Shown: positions 27,355-36,562, counted from the stretch's first letter. The stretch is DNA of 64,000 nt from Planctomycetota bacterium (GCA_029260735.1 JAJDCR010000007.1:1-64000); one strand, 5' to 3'. Notes: generated from the letters alone by a model not told the origin. Numbers and translations: made by a program.

Positions 27355-27389
27355 GTAGGGACCACAGCAACCTTTGTAGTGGTCCCTAC
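27355..27389 (+). terminator. Hairpin after pseudopilin, GTAGGGAC family copy 2
   Basis: A perfect 11-bp stem (GTAGGGACCAC / GTGGTCCCTAC) 18 bases after the pseudopilin stop. It shares its head and the loop-side AGCAA with the hairpin at 47-98, so it is both a likely terminator and a dispersed palindrome. Confidence 0.65.
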
Positions 27390-27412
27390 ATATTTATCAA
27401 AGGAGATCAAAA

Positions 27413-27460
27413 ATGAAAAAACGAGCTTTGACCAATTAGAGCTTTAATGTTATTTGCTAA
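27413..27460 (+). pseudogene. Relic of a second prepilin gene
   Basis: After an intact ribosome site (AAAGGAG, 9 bases upstream) the reading is ATG-KKRALTN-stop. One extra base past the eighth codon would restore a run resembling the gene start at 26717 ([10 protein letters not shown]), as GAGCTTTAATGTTATT continues the pilin helix DNA. Similarity then fades. The rest of the gap, 27461-27710, is AT-rich and holds only the GGGAA ribosome site of the next gene. Confidence 0.45.
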
Positions 27461-27710
27461 TAGATAATGTATCGTTGAAACGCTAATAGATTTCTATTAG
27501 TTTTTAGGTAGTTCTCCTTCTGTTCTTTTTTTTTGTTCTCTTAAGTATTAGTTGATGAAAGACTTATGGTTTTTGTTTTCTTCTGTTTCTTGGGTGGCAC
27601 GGCTTTAGCTATTAAGGTAAAGCAATAATATTCTAAAACATTTTGATTCAGATGAAGAAACCAATTTTAAGTCTATCTATTGAGAAATAAACAAATAAAG
27701 GGAACTATAA

Positions 27711-28367
27711 ATGAAAAATCTAACTTTAAGCCTAATCATCGTATCTTTTGCTTCTGTTTTGTCTGCAACAACTATTTTTACTGACCGAACTGAGTGGGAA
27801 AACGCTATTGCTGAACAAGAGCTCGGCAGCATTCAAACGGAAGATTTTAACTCGACCAATCCAGGTACACTCCCTAAGAATGCTACGACAAATGTAGGGT
27901 TATTAGATATAGAAGTAATTGTTCCTCAAGGGGCACAGGGAGTTACTATTATCAGTGATGGGACAGGAGAATTCAACTTTGATGGCTCTAATTACTTGCA
28001 TATGGGTTTAGATGGAACTCCTAAGCGAGAGGTTAATATTAGCTTTTCCGGCCCGATTGTCGCTTGGGGAGCTGACTTTGGCACTCGAAATACTTTCTCA
28101 GATGACCCTGCGGTTACTTTTGGAGATGTTTTTGAGCAGCGCCTAGGACAGCTGATTCCGGGTGGTCTTGGCAACAGTAGTTTTGTCGGATTTATTTCAG
28201 AAGACCCTTTTGATTTCTTGAACTTTAAAGATCCCTTTGCGAGTACAGCAGTTTTTGGAGCGGACAACCTATCTTTTGTCCAACTAGATTCATCTGTGCC
28301 AGAGCCTTCCACTTTTATTTTCTTGGCCATGGCTGTCTTTGGGCTTGCTTTTTTCAAACGAACTTAA
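27711..28367 (+). CDS. PEP-CTERM sorting-domain protein
   Basis: A 218-residue exported protein. A signal peptide (MKNLTLSLIIVSFASVLSAT) is followed by a beta-rich domain (EDFNSTNPGTLPKNATTNVG, later VAWGADFGTRNTF). The C-terminal tripartite tag VPEPSTFIFLAMAVFGLAFF plus KRT is the PEP-CTERM signal recognised by exosortase EpsH/XrtA, which removes it and passes the protein to the cell surface or matrix. The middle domain resembles extracellular matrix or adhesin PEP-CTERM proteins; no enzyme motif is seen. No exosortase gene is in the window. The ribosome site AAAGGGAA precedes the ATG. Confidence 0.88.
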   Translation: MKNLTLSLIIVSFASVLSATTIFTDRTEWENAIAEQELGSIQTEDFNSTNPGTLPKNATTNVGLLDIEVIVPQGAQGVTIISDGTGEFNFDGSNYLHMGLDGTPKREVNISFSGPIVAWGADFGTRNTFSDDPAVTFGDVFEQRLGQLIPGGLGNSSFVGFISEDPFDFLNFKDPFASTAVFGADNLSFVQLDSSVPEPSTFIFLAMAVFGLAFFKRT

Positions 28368-28383
28368 GTGCTTAGGCTTTTAG

Positions 28384-28408
28384 AGGGCAAGTATCATTCG
28401 CTTGCCCT
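28384..28408 (+). terminator. Hairpin after PEP-CTERM gene
   Basis: An 8-bp perfect stem (AGGGCAAG / CTTGCCCT) with a nine-base loop, 17 bases past the stop codon. Confidence 0.6.
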
Positions 28409-28648
28409 GCAGGAGTAAAACTTCTTGCTTTATAGTAATATCCTTAGGTGTTAAACTCTCATCTCTTCCTTGATTTTCCTCTTGTAATCACTCCATCTAA
28501 CTGCTAATATAAAAGAAAAACTACCCCCTAAAAGAGGGCGTGCTGAGCATACCCTAAAACTCCCAAAATTCTTTCCCCGTTTCCTCCCCCAAACTCTGGG
28601 AACAGAATCTTGATTCAAATTACTTATTACTTTTAATAGAGAGACAAA

Positions 28649-30109
28649 ATGGAAAATTCGGAAGTTTCCCCGCGAGGTATATTCTGCAATCGTACTTTAA
28701 ATTTACGCTCCATACGTGCTATTGGCTATGATATGGACTACACTCTTATCCACTATAAAGTGGAAGAGTGGGAGCTCATGGCTTACAATTACTTGAAACA
28801 ACATTTAGTGGAGAAAAAATGGCCCGTTGGGCACTTGGAGTTTGATTCTCAACTCGTTATGCGAGGCTTGGTCATAGACTTAGAGTTAGGAAATGTTGTA
28901 AAAGCTAATCGTTTTGGCTATATCAAAAAGTCTTGCCATGGAACAAAAATGATGGCTTTTGATGGTATTCGTTCTGCTTATCGCCATACGATTGTTGACT
29001 TGAAAGACCCAAGGTATCTTTTCTTGAATACCCTTTTTTCCCTTTCCGAAGGCTGCTTCTTTCTCCAGTGCGTGGATTTATTTGATAAAGATAAAATTCC
29101 TGGAGAGAATCTAGGCTATGAGGAGCTTTACGAAGAAATTCACAAGGTTATAGACACACTGCATAAAAATGGAGTTCTCAAAGCAGAAATCACTTCTAAT
29201 CCTGATAAGTATGTTGATGTTGATCGAGAGACTCCTCTGGCTCTTCTGGATCAGAAAAATGCAGGAAAGAAGCTTCTCTTGATTACAAACTCTGAGTGGG
29301 ACTACACACAGGCGATGATGAAGCATTGTTTTGATCCCTATTTAGAGGGAAAAACTTGGCGGGATCTTTTTGACATTGTTATTGTTATGGCCCGAAAGCC
29401 CGATTTCTTTGAGGGTAATCCCCCTGCTTTTGAGGTAATCAATAAAGAAGGACATTTGATTCCTGTTTCTACCAATCGCTTAGAGATAGGCGGGGTCTAT
29501 CTAGGAGGCAATGCCAATATGGTGGAAGCAGGTTTAGGAGTGGGAGGAGAGAGAATTCTTTATGTTGGAGACCACATGTTTTCGGATGTAAACGTTTCTA
29601 AAAATATACTGCGGTGGAGAACAGCTCTTGTTCTCAGAGAGTTGGAAGAAGAGATTGGAGCTCTTAAGGGGTTTGAGGAACAACAGGAAAAATTGACGAA
29701 ATTGATGGAAGAAAAGGTGGCTTTAGAGCAAATCTATACCCAATGTCGCCTTCATTTACAAAGACTGTCCCAAAAATATGGCCCTCAGCCAAAAGAAAGT
29801 GAAGAGGAGCTCAAAAACAAGTTGCGAGATGCCCAAGGAAAAATCGAAACTTTAGATGCCCAAATATCACCTTTGGCTAAAGCAGCAGGAGAATTACTAA
29901 ATCCAAGTTGGGGGTTAGTTATGCGAGCAGGTAATAATAAAAGCCATCTCGCTCGGCAAGTGGAACAATATGCCGATATTTATCTGTCTCGGGTCTCTAA
30001 TTTTCTAGATCTTAGTCCCTATGCCTATCTTCGTTCTCAGCGCAGTAGTCTTCCTCACGACTCCTATGTAACGGAAGATAGAATGACGATGGAAGCAATT
30101 TATTCTTAA
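28649..30109 (+). CDS. HAD-IG family 5'-nucleotidase
   Basis: A cytoplasmic nucleotidase of 486 residues, related to eukaryotic cytosolic IMP-GMP-specific 5'-nucleotidase (family 5_nucleotid/HAD-IG). The HAD motif I is AIGYDMDYTLIHY, with the nucleophile at Asp28 and acid-base at Asp30. Motif II is LLLITNSEWDYT, and the metal-binding motif near the end is ILYVGDHMFSDVNVSK. A helical cap with coiled-coil character (about 330-420) follows. It dephosphorylates purine nucleoside monophosphates in characterised relatives; the exact substrate here is inferred. The gene stands alone, and its stop is followed at once by a heptanucleotide tandem repeat. Confidence 0.92.
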   Translation: MENSEVSPRGIFCNRTLNLRSIRAIGYDMDYTLIHYKVEEWELMAYNYLKQHLVEKKWPVGHLEFDSQLVMRGLVIDLELGNVVKANRFGYIKKSCHGTKMMAFDGIRSAYRHTIVDLKDPRYLFLNTLFSLSEGCFFLQCVDLFDKDKIPGENLGYEELYEEIHKVIDTLHKNGVLKAEITSNPDKYVDVDRETPLALLDQKNAGKKLLLITNSEWDYTQAMMKHCFDPYLEGKTWRDLFDIVIVMARKPDFFEGNPPAFEVINKEGHLIPVSTNRLEIGGVYLGGNANMVEAGLGVGGERILYVGDHMFSDVNVSKNILRWRTALVLRELEEEIGALKGFEEQQEKLTKLMEEKVALEQIYTQCRLHLQRLSQKYGPQPKESEEELKNKLRDAQGKIETLDAQISPLAKAAGELLNPSWGLVMRAGNNKSHLARQVEQYADIYLSRVSNFLDLSPYAYLRSQRSSLPHDSYVTEDRMTMEAIYS

Positions 30110-30111
30110 AG

Positions 30112-30146
<35 letters not shown>

Positions 30147-30154
30147 AATTTTCT

Positions 30155-31969
30155 TCATATATCAAATTCATCATCTTCGCGTTCTTCAATGGTGAATTGA
30201 TTGAGGGCGTTTATGTCTATTTCATCGTTGTCGGGATCGGTTGAAATAGTGGTAAAATTAACTCTTTCTTTGCGAATAGAGTGAATATCGGAGGAGCGTA
30301 ACTTAATCCGGGCTCCTTCCTTATACGTCTGGATACGACCATTAGCAATGAGCCGGGAAAGACCAGCAGAATTTTCTTGCAAAAGCTCTAGAGCATCATG
30401 AAAAGAAATCCAGTTATCTTCTTTTTCTTCTGTTAAGGGCTGGGTTTTTTCGAGGTCTATTTCTTTGGTGTCTTCTTCTCTGTTATGATCACGATTTTTT
30501 TCGACAAAGAAAAAGATGTACTCAAAAACCTCTATACGATCATTTTGTTGAAGAGGTGATTTTTGGCGGTAGTAGATAAACTTATTAGAAACTTTAATAG
30601 GGTTGGTTTCGCTGAGGTTTTCGATAATTATGTTGTCTTCTTCGATTTCAATAGAAGCATGGAGACGAGATATTTTAGGGTTTTGAATAATGATGTCGTT
30701 TCCAAAAGAACGTCCAATATAGTTTTTTCTTTTTGTTAGAGGAAAAACGATAATACTTTTTTCTTTGTCAACGAGATAAAGGTAAGGGTAGTTACTGAAT
30801 TTAGTGATATTGGCTTTGTAGTAAGCCAAGTCGAGCTGGAATTCTTGGGCTTCTTGGTAGCGCTCTTGGGGATTTCGATGGATTGCTTTGAGGCATATTT
30901 TTTTCAAAGCAGGATCTATCTTATCTTTTTCATCAAAAGAAACTTCTTTCGTAAAAATGCTAGCCAAAATCTCAGGAGCACTTCCTCCGGGAAAGGGAAC
31001 ATTTCCTGTTAGCACTTCGTATAAAACCACACCTAAAGAATAAATATCGCTAGTAGCAGAGGGGCTATAGTCTCCTTCAAACCTTTCGGGAGCAGAGTAG
31101 CGTAAAGTTCCCGAAAATTCTTCCAGTTGCTTATTTCCTTTATTAGCTAAACCAAAATCGACAAGCTTGGCCGAACCTGTTTCCCAAGAAAAAAGAATGT
31201 TTTCTGGTTTTATATCTTGATGATAGAGATTGCGACGGTGGAGATAAGAAAGAGCATCTGTTAACTCAGAGAAATACTTGCAAACATTTAAAAATAGTTG
31301 TGTCCGATCTTTCTGAGCGAGCTCAGACATTGCGGTTCTAATATCTTCACTTTCGAGAAATTCCATGACAATGTAGGGAAAGTTCTGTTCACTAATTCCA
31401 AAGTCGTAAACGTGAACAATGTTAGGATGATTTAGTTGAGCGAGGATTTTAGCTTCTTGCTTAAAAGCCGTGATTCCATGACTATCTAAAGAAAATTTAT
31501 TCACCTTAATGGCGACATTTCTTTGTAAAACATTGTCTAGAGCTTTGTAGATGACTCCAAATCCACCTTCATTGACTTTTTCGATAATTTTGTATTTTTT
31601 CAATGGATCAAAGTAGATATCTTGAGAAGAGACAGCTTTACGTTTTTTTGTTACCATTTGTTGAGGATTTATCTCTCTTGCTTTTGATTGCAGAGGAGAA
31701 GAGAGGGGTTTTTTTTTCTCTTTGTTTTCAGAACTAGGAAACTGTAAGAGAGGAAGCAGTTCTTCGTATTCTTTGACTGAGCGATTGGAAACATCTGGAA
31801 CATCTTCATTAGAATCAATCAATGTTCCCACTTGTTTATGATTGACTTGAAACGTTTTGCCAGTGTTTGGGCACTCATAGACATCATCGAAGCTATAAAT
31901 CCTGACTTTGTGGAGTTTTGAGCAGCTAGGACAAGTAATACGAGTGGTTTGGTATTCGCGATCCAACAT
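30155..31969 (-). CDS. Ser/Thr kinase with zinc-ribbon-like N-terminus, FHA and HTH domains
   Basis: A 604-residue cytoplasmic protein; no membrane helix is seen. Residues 10-40 form a degenerate zinc ribbon (CPSC, then ECPNTGKTF where the fourth Cys is Thr). The kinase domain, about 125-380, has NEGGFGVIYKA, VAIKVNKF, YHQDIKPEN (HQD in place of HRD), DFGLANKG and GTLRYSAPERF. An FHA domain, about 415-495, shows YIGRSFGNDIIIQ and SRLHASIEI. The C-terminal 530-585 looks like an excisionase/MerR-type helix-turn-helix (FHDALELLQENSAGLSRLI). A kinase carrying its own phosphothreonine reader and a DNA-binding-like tail suggests direct coupling of phosphorylation to gene control, which is inference. 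The ATG at 31969 has AGAGGA 11 bases upstream. Confidence 0.86.
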   Translation of the reverse strand: MLDREYQTTRITCPSCSKLHKVRIYSFDDVYECPNTGKTFQVNHKQVGTLIDSNEDVPDVSNRSVKEYEELLPLLQFPSSENKEKKKPLSSPLQSKAREINPQQMVTKKRKAVSSQDIYFDPLKKYKIIEKVNEGGFGVIYKALDNVLQRNVAIKVNKFSLDSHGITAFKQEAKILAQLNHPNIVHVYDFGISEQNFPYIVMEFLESEDIRTAMSELAQKDRTQLFLNVCKYFSELTDALSYLHRRNLYHQDIKPENILFSWETGSAKLVDFGLANKGNKQLEEFSGTLRYSAPERFEGDYSPSATSDIYSLGVVLYEVLTGNVPFPGGSAPEILASIFTKEVSFDEKDKIDPALKKICLKAIHRNPQERYQEAQEFQLDLAYYKANITKFSNYPYLYLVDKEKSIIVFPLTKRKNYIGRSFGNDIIIQNPKISRLHASIEIEEDNIIIENLSETNPIKVSNKFIYYRQKSPLQQNDRIEVFEYIFFFVEKNRDHNREEDTKEIDLEKTQPLTEEKEDNWISFHDALELLQENSAGLSRLIANGRIQTYKEGARIKLRSSDIHSIRKERVNFTTISTDPDNDEIDINALNQFTIEEREDDEFDI

Positions 31970-32079
31970 GAAGTTTAAATTCCTCTTAAAAAGTCTCAGT
32001 ATAAGAATCTTCTCAACTATACTCAGCTTGAAATTTCTTGTCAAGCAAATTCATATTCATAAGCCTAAGATCTAACGTC

Positions 32080-33828
32080 TTATTCTTGAGGTGGTTTTTG
32101 GGGATTTTTGAACCACAGAGCGATTATTCCTATACTAAAAAGGCAATTGAGCCAGACAAAAACATCTCCATATGTGGTGTAAAAGGTCGGCCCTCCCTCA
32201 GAGCGAATAGGAATTTTTCGTATGAAAAGCCCAGGAAAATCTTTCCATTTTAATTTTTCTCCTTCCCAATCGATGTCCCAGTTTTCAAAAGCACTTACTT
32301 GGAGATCTAAGTCTTTCCGCCAAAGAGCCTCTGGAAAGCGATGCCACGCCCACTGTTTTTTCCTTTGCAAACGTTGTTGCATGTGTAGTGATAGAGATTT
32401 TTTATAGTCAGAAATAGGGATGGTTAATATATTTTCTTTTTTTAGAACACCAGAAGGAGGAATTGTTACTGTAATTCCTGTATTTCCAGCCCGGAGAACC
32501 CCTATTCGATTTTCTACCGCTCGGAAAATAGAAATGGCTAATATTTGTTCTAGTTCGCTACTGTGGGCAAACCAGCCTTCATTCGTGATGTTGATGACAA
32601 AATCGCAACCTTTTTTGGCAAGCAAACGGGATTCTTCCGAAAAAATGATATCAAAACAAACAAGAGTACCAAATTTATATTCTCCTAAAGGAAAAGCGGG
32701 CCTTTTGGTTCCCACTTGAAGATCAGGTACGTAACCTACCATAACTTTTACTAAAGCTGGAATAAAGGGAAGAAAATTACCAAAGGGAATGGCTTCTCCT
32801 ACTGGGACCAGGCGAATTTTATCGTATCTATCGACAATTTTGCCTTGAGCGTCCATTAAAAAACCACTGTTGTAGCTTTTTGTCTCTTGGGTCTCAGGAT
32901 TTATTTCTAAATGATGTGAACCTAATAGGACAGGAGTTTTGCTTTCTCTTGTCAGGTCATAAAACATTTGCCAGGTCTGCGGATCATAGAGAAGAGCACG
33001 AGGAGCCATGGTTTCGGGCCAAACTAAAAGGTCTGGTTTTTGAGCTAAAGCTTCCATCGAAAGTCGACAGTAGGCTTTTAAGATATGCTCTCGATTTTCT
33101 TCTGGATCATCCTTTAAGTCTTGGGGAATATTTCCTTGCAAAGTAGCTACTTTAGGTCCCTCTTTGGAGCTTACCTTGCCTAAGCAATATTTCCCATAGA
33201 GAAGAGAGCTTATGACCAAAAGTAGGGTAACGCCAACTGCGATTAAAGGAGAACGTAGAGATACTTTCTCTTGGGATTTCTTCGACTGAGACCAATGGCA
33301 GTACACTTGGACAAGAGCAGCGTTTACCATAACAAGAAGGAAAGTGACTCCATGAGCCCCTGTTATATCGGCAATCTGAATCAAATGAGGTTTAAAAGCT
33401 TGGGTATGGCTAAGATAGAGCCAAGGGAAACCTGTGAAAAGCACACCACGCCAGTAGTCTGTGGCGACCCAAAAAATAGGAGCGACTAAAAACATCGGAA
33501 GAGAAGTGTTGCGTAAGGTCCAGCGCAAAAGGACAGGAAAAGGTAAAATCATGACATAGAGGGGAATTAAAATAGCAATCGGAGAAAGAATATGAACTGT
33601 TGCCATCCAAGATATGCCTATTCCAAAAAAGACCACATCATAGATCGCAGTAGACCACAAAACTTGTTTCCAACTCCACTTGCTAATTCCATAAATCCAA
33701 GGAGTCAAGGCTACCCAAGCGAAGAAAGTAAACTCCCAAGGAGAAAAACATAGGGCAGAGAAGACAGCACTAAGAGCAGTTAAACCAAGAACAGGAAAAA
33801 TAGCTGTACGGTAACCAGGTAATTTCAT
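32080..33828 (-). CDS. lnt: Apolipoprotein N-acyltransferase
   Basis: Adds the third acyl chain to the N-terminal cysteine of lipoproteins in the inner membrane, the last step of lipoprotein maturation in Gram-negative bacteria. The 582 residues give six to seven N-terminal helices (about 1-195), a nitrilase domain (about 220-500) and a C-terminal helix (VFVWLNCLFSIGIIALWF). The nitrilase triad is visible: Glu in LLVWPETMAP, Lys in RYDKIRLVPVGEAIPFG and Cys in GTLVCFDIIFSEE. It is longer than the usual ~510 because of an extra segment of about 70 residues before the last helix. The ATG at 33828 has AAGGTG upstream. RsmB precedes it by 26 bp, so the two are co-transcribed. Confidence 0.94.
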   Translation of the reverse strand: MKLPGYRTAIFPVLGLTALSAVFSALCFSPWEFTFFAWVALTPWIYGISKWSWKQVLWSTAIYDVVFFGIGISWMATVHILSPIAILIPLYVMILPFPVLLRWTLRNTSLPMFLVAPIFWVATDYWRGVLFTGFPWLYLSHTQAFKPHLIQIADITGAHGVTFLLVMVNAALVQVYCHWSQSKKSQEKVSLRSPLIAVGVTLLLVISSLLYGKYCLGKVSSKEGPKVATLQGNIPQDLKDDPEENREHILKAYCRLSMEALAQKPDLLVWPETMAPRALLYDPQTWQMFYDLTRESKTPVLLGSHHLEINPETQETKSYNSGFLMDAQGKIVDRYDKIRLVPVGEAIPFGNFLPFIPALVKVMVGYVPDLQVGTKRPAFPLGEYKFGTLVCFDIIFSEESRLLAKKGCDFVINITNEGWFAHSSELEQILAISIFRAVENRIGVLRAGNTGITVTIPPSGVLKKENILTIPISDYKKSLSLHMQQRLQRKKQWAWHRFPEALWRKDLDLQVSAFENWDIDWEGEKLKWKDFPGLFIRKIPIRSEGGPTFYTTYGDVFVWLNCLFSIGIIALWFKNPQKPPQE

Positions 33829-33854
33829 CAAAAGCACCTTTTTTAGATAATCAA

Positions 33855-35240
33855 TTAGTTTTTGACCAGTTTAAAATAAGAACCGCCGTCCAAATGGGGA
33901 GGTAGGGGCAAAATCTTTTTTTGAGCGGTACAACAAAACTCGGGATGTTCTTTCAGAAAACGTTCGACCAACAGGTCATTTTCTTCTTTGTCGATACTAC
34001 AAGTAGAATAGACTAAAACTCCTCCTTGCTTTACAGTAGTAGCTGCTGACTGGAGAAGGGAAAATTGTAAAGCACTCAGGTTCTTTATATTTTCAGGGGA
34101 AAAACGCCAACGAGCTTCTACTCTACGCCCAAAAACACCGCTGTTGGAACAAGGAGCATCCAGAAGTACGCGATCAAATTTTTTGTGGAATTCTGCCGGA
34201 ATTTGAGTTCCGTCAAAGGTTTTTAAAACAATCCCCTTTATTCCCAAGCGTTGTATGTTTTCTTCCAGCCGTTTTAAACGTTGAGATGACTTATCTGCTG
34301 CAATAATTTCTCCTTGCTCTTCCATTAAGTCTGCGATATAGAGACTTTTACCTCCGGGAGCAGCACATAGATCTAAAATTTTGTCCAGGGGTCTAGGGTC
34401 TAAGCACTCTACTGCTAAAGCGGGGACTATTCCTAAGACTGTATGTTTACCTTCTGAGTAGCCAGGTAATTCATTGATTTGGCCGCTACTGCTGACAAGC
34501 CTTATCATATTGCTACTTACAAGTTCATCAAATACTCCTCTTTCTTCTAAACTTTTCTTTAGTTCAGCCATTTCCTTTGTTGTTCCTCTTAGTCGAAGAA
34601 AGAGAGGAGGACGTAGATTACTAGAAATCAAAAGCTTCTGAGTTTGTTCACATCCAAACTGCTCATGCCAAGACTGGACCAAAAAAAAAGGAAAAGAATA
34701 AACTTGAGATCGGTAGCGAATAATGTCTTTTTCTGGGCAAGAAAAAATAGCTTCTTTGAAAAGCCACCCTTGGTTTGGATTCAAGGGAAGAAAGCGAGAT
34801 GATTCCTTTTGGTTTTCCCAAGGGGTTAGAGTAATTTCTTTTTGCAATCGACGGAGTAGGGCATTGATAAACCGAGCGCTTCGTATAGAAAACCATTTTT
34901 TGGCCAATTCAACGCTTGTATGAATGGCCGCATAGGGAGGAATGCGATTTAAAAAAAGAAGTTGATAAAAACCTAAAGAAAGGAGCAAGCGCATGTTTTT
35001 CTGTGGAGGTTTGTGACTTGAGAAATGATCTACTAAATGATCTAGGGTTTGACGATGACGCACCATACCATAGACCATTTCTGTGATCAATCGTTTATCT
35101 TGATTAGAAAACTCTTGCTTTCGGAAAGCTTGCTCAAGCAAAGCTTGGCAAAAGTCTCCCTCTGTGTGTTTTTGTAGTATCTTAATAACGGTTTTGCGAG
35201 CTTTGAGGCTAGTCTCCAGCGATTCGTTCAAATAATCCAT
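33855..35240 (-). CDS. rsmB: 16S rRNA (cytosine-967-C5)-methyltransferase RsmB
   Basis: S-adenosylmethionine-dependent methyltransferase acting on 16S rRNA. The N-terminal 140 residues are the NusB-like RNA-binding domain (ARKTVIKILQK, LITEMVYGMVRHRQTLD, YQLLFLNRIPPYAAIHTSVEL). The C-terminal Rossmann domain has VLGIVPALAVECLDPRPLDK..LDLCAAPGGKSLYIA split over motifs N1-I, RVLLDAPCSNSGVFGRR for motif IV with its cysteine, and LVYSTCSIDKEEND with the catalytic cysteine of motif VI. The length of 461 is close to the usual 430-450. The ATG abuts AAGGA with no spacer, so initiation may be weak. It is first in an operon with lnt. Confidence 0.94.
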   Translation of the reverse strand: MDYLNESLETSLKARKTVIKILQKHTEGDFCQALLEQAFRKQEFSNQDKRLITEMVYGMVRHRQTLDHLVDHFSSHKPPQKNMRLLLSLGFYQLLFLNRIPPYAAIHTSVELAKKWFSIRSARFINALLRRLQKEITLTPWENQKESSRFLPLNPNQGWLFKEAIFSCPEKDIIRYRSQVYSFPFFLVQSWHEQFGCEQTQKLLISSNLRPPLFLRLRGTTKEMAELKKSLEERGVFDELVSSNMIRLVSSSGQINELPGYSEGKHTVLGIVPALAVECLDPRPLDKILDLCAAPGGKSLYIADLMEEQGEIIAADKSSQRLKRLEENIQRLGIKGIVLKTFDGTQIPAEFHKKFDRVLLDAPCSNSGVFGRRVEARWRFSPENIKNLSALQFSLLQSAATTVKQGGVLVYSTCSIDKEENDLLVERFLKEHPEFCCTAQKKILPLPPHLDGGSYFKLVKN

Positions 35241-35286
35241 TCCTTAAAAAGCAAGATGTTGAGAGATCTGTAACAAGCATTCGATA

Positions 35287-35321
35287 ATTGTAATTGAAAT
35301 TTGGGAATTTTCAATTATAAT
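35287..35321. promoter_or_regulatory. AT-rich palindrome in divergent promoter region
   Basis: An imperfect inverted repeat (ATTGTAATTGAAA / TTTTCAATTATAAT) lies midway in the 158-bp gap between the divergent rsmB and the gene at 35399. It is an operator candidate or simply AT-rich promoter DNA. Confidence 0.35.
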
Positions 35322-35398
35322 CCATTGTTTATGGTTCACAAAAAAGAAAATGGCTCCATTCTCCTGCATTTCATCTGGCTATACTCTTAGGGAATTTA

Positions 35399-36175
35399 AT
35401 GATGAGTGAAGAGCAAGAAAAACCTTCCGACCAGAAGAAAAAACGTCCTCAAACGAAACGACGCCGCTACACGGATATATACAAAGATCAAGATTTAGAG
35501 AAAAAAAATCGTTGGGAGAGCTATGCCAAGCTCTTTTTAGCTTTATTGGGCCCTCTTATAATAATTATTTATATTCTTTGGGCATACCAAACAAGTAATT
35601 CCAACAAAGCCCGAGAGATTATCTATCATAGCTTACATCCTTTTCCCCCTCACTCCAATCTCAATGAATTTCTAGCTGTTGAAGAAGAGAAAGAAAAAGA
35701 AGAAGTAAAGAAGCAACCTTGGAAACTCCCTCAGAAAATGGAAAGTCGAGGAACCGGAACTTGGCACCAAAGCTTAGGGAAGTCTTGGCAAGGACATTGT
35801 TCTGAACAACTATCCCTACTCGTTATCGAAGATTTTCCCGAATGGAAAAACTATTCTCTAGAGTTTGAGCTAAAATTAATCAATGGAAGCTTGAGCTTAG
35901 CCCTAAGAGGAATGAATGAAACGAGCATTTTCTCGGACTTCTTAAACAAACTAGGCGTCACCCCTAATCCTCGTAAATGGCATAAAGTCAGAGCCCTTGC
36001 TCAAGGTGCCAGACTTGAGCTAGAAATCGAAGGCATCACCGAAATACTCACGCGCGAAGATACCAGCGAAGAGACTCCTGGCATCATGGGCTTTATCCTC
36101 CAACCCCTCACCCAATCCCTCCAACAATTCCCCGCCTCTGTCCAATTGAGAAACATTCGTATGCGTGAAGAATAG
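35399..36175 (+). CDS. Single-pass membrane protein with jelly-roll (DUF1080-like) domain
   Basis: A 258-residue protein. A very basic cytoplasmic N-terminus (KKKRPQTKRRRYTDIY) is followed by one membrane helix (AKLFLALLGPLIIIIYILWAY, about 47-67) and an acidic linker. The C-terminal beta domain of about 140 residues (PEWKNYSLEFELKL, RKWHKVRALAQGARLELEIEG) looks like the concanavalin-type fold of DUF1080/3-keto-glycoside hydrolase-like proteins. There are no obvious catalytic residues, so carbohydrate or peptidoglycan binding is the safer guess. The second ATG at 35402 is equally possible. It diverges from rsmB and is followed directly by a terminator hairpin. Confidence 0.7.
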   Translation: MMSEEQEKPSDQKKKRPQTKRRRYTDIYKDQDLEKKNRWESYAKLFLALLGPLIIIIYILWAYQTSNSNKAREIIYHSLHPFPPHSNLNEFLAVEEEKEKEEVKKQPWKLPQKMESRGTGTWHQSLGKSWQGHCSEQLSLLVIEDFPEWKNYSLEFELKLINGSLSLALRGMNETSIFSDFLNKLGVTPNPRKWHKVRALAQGARLELEIEGITEILTREDTSEETPGIMGFILQPLTQSLQQFPASVQLRNIRMREE

Positions 36176-36178
36176 GTG

Positions 36179-36211
36179 ATCGCGTTTAATAAAACATCTC
36201 GTAAACGCGAT
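36179..36211 (+). terminator. Terminator hairpin
   Basis: A perfect 10-bp stem (ATCGCGTTTA / TAAACGCGAT) starts three bases after the stop of the jelly-roll protein gene. Confidence 0.7.
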
Positions 36212-36562
36212 TCATACTACGAAAACCTAACGTAAACTGTATTTGCGGGGAAGTTTTCTCAAACATGACGTAACAATATCCATGCCTGAGAAAAGCCTAG
36301 TGCAACTATATATATCGCCTAATAAAACATTTTGCGTCCAGGGGGTTCACTGTGCTTTATAGAATAGAACATTTCGTGTCCAGGGGGTTCACTCCACACA
36401 GCATCTTTCCGCTTCGCGAAGGTCGTCGCGGATATTTTTGTAATCGAGCTTCGATTAGGTGTCTAATATTTTAGTTGGTGAAATTTTTGATGCCCGCCCT
36501 AGCTACGCTACAAGATACTATGCTCCGTTCTCTGTTCGCTTCGCGACGTTTTTTTGCTTAGG
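36212..36562. other. Gene-free, repeat-bearing stretch
   Basis: 36215-36300 contains AACCTAACGTAAACTG and GACGTAACAATATCCATGCC, decayed pieces of the ~183-bp repeat found intact near 39.7 kb. A direct repeat follows (36326-36393). 36400-36550 has small inverted pieces rich in CTTCGCGA. No coding signal is seen. Confidence 0.5.
36326..36393. repeat. Direct repeat, two 26-bp copies
   Basis: Two copies 42 bp apart (36326-36351 and 36368-36393) share AACATTT and GTCCAGGGGGTTCACT, with two or three differences. They could be the footprint of a duplication or insertion boundary at the left edge of the accessory island. Confidence 0.6.
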
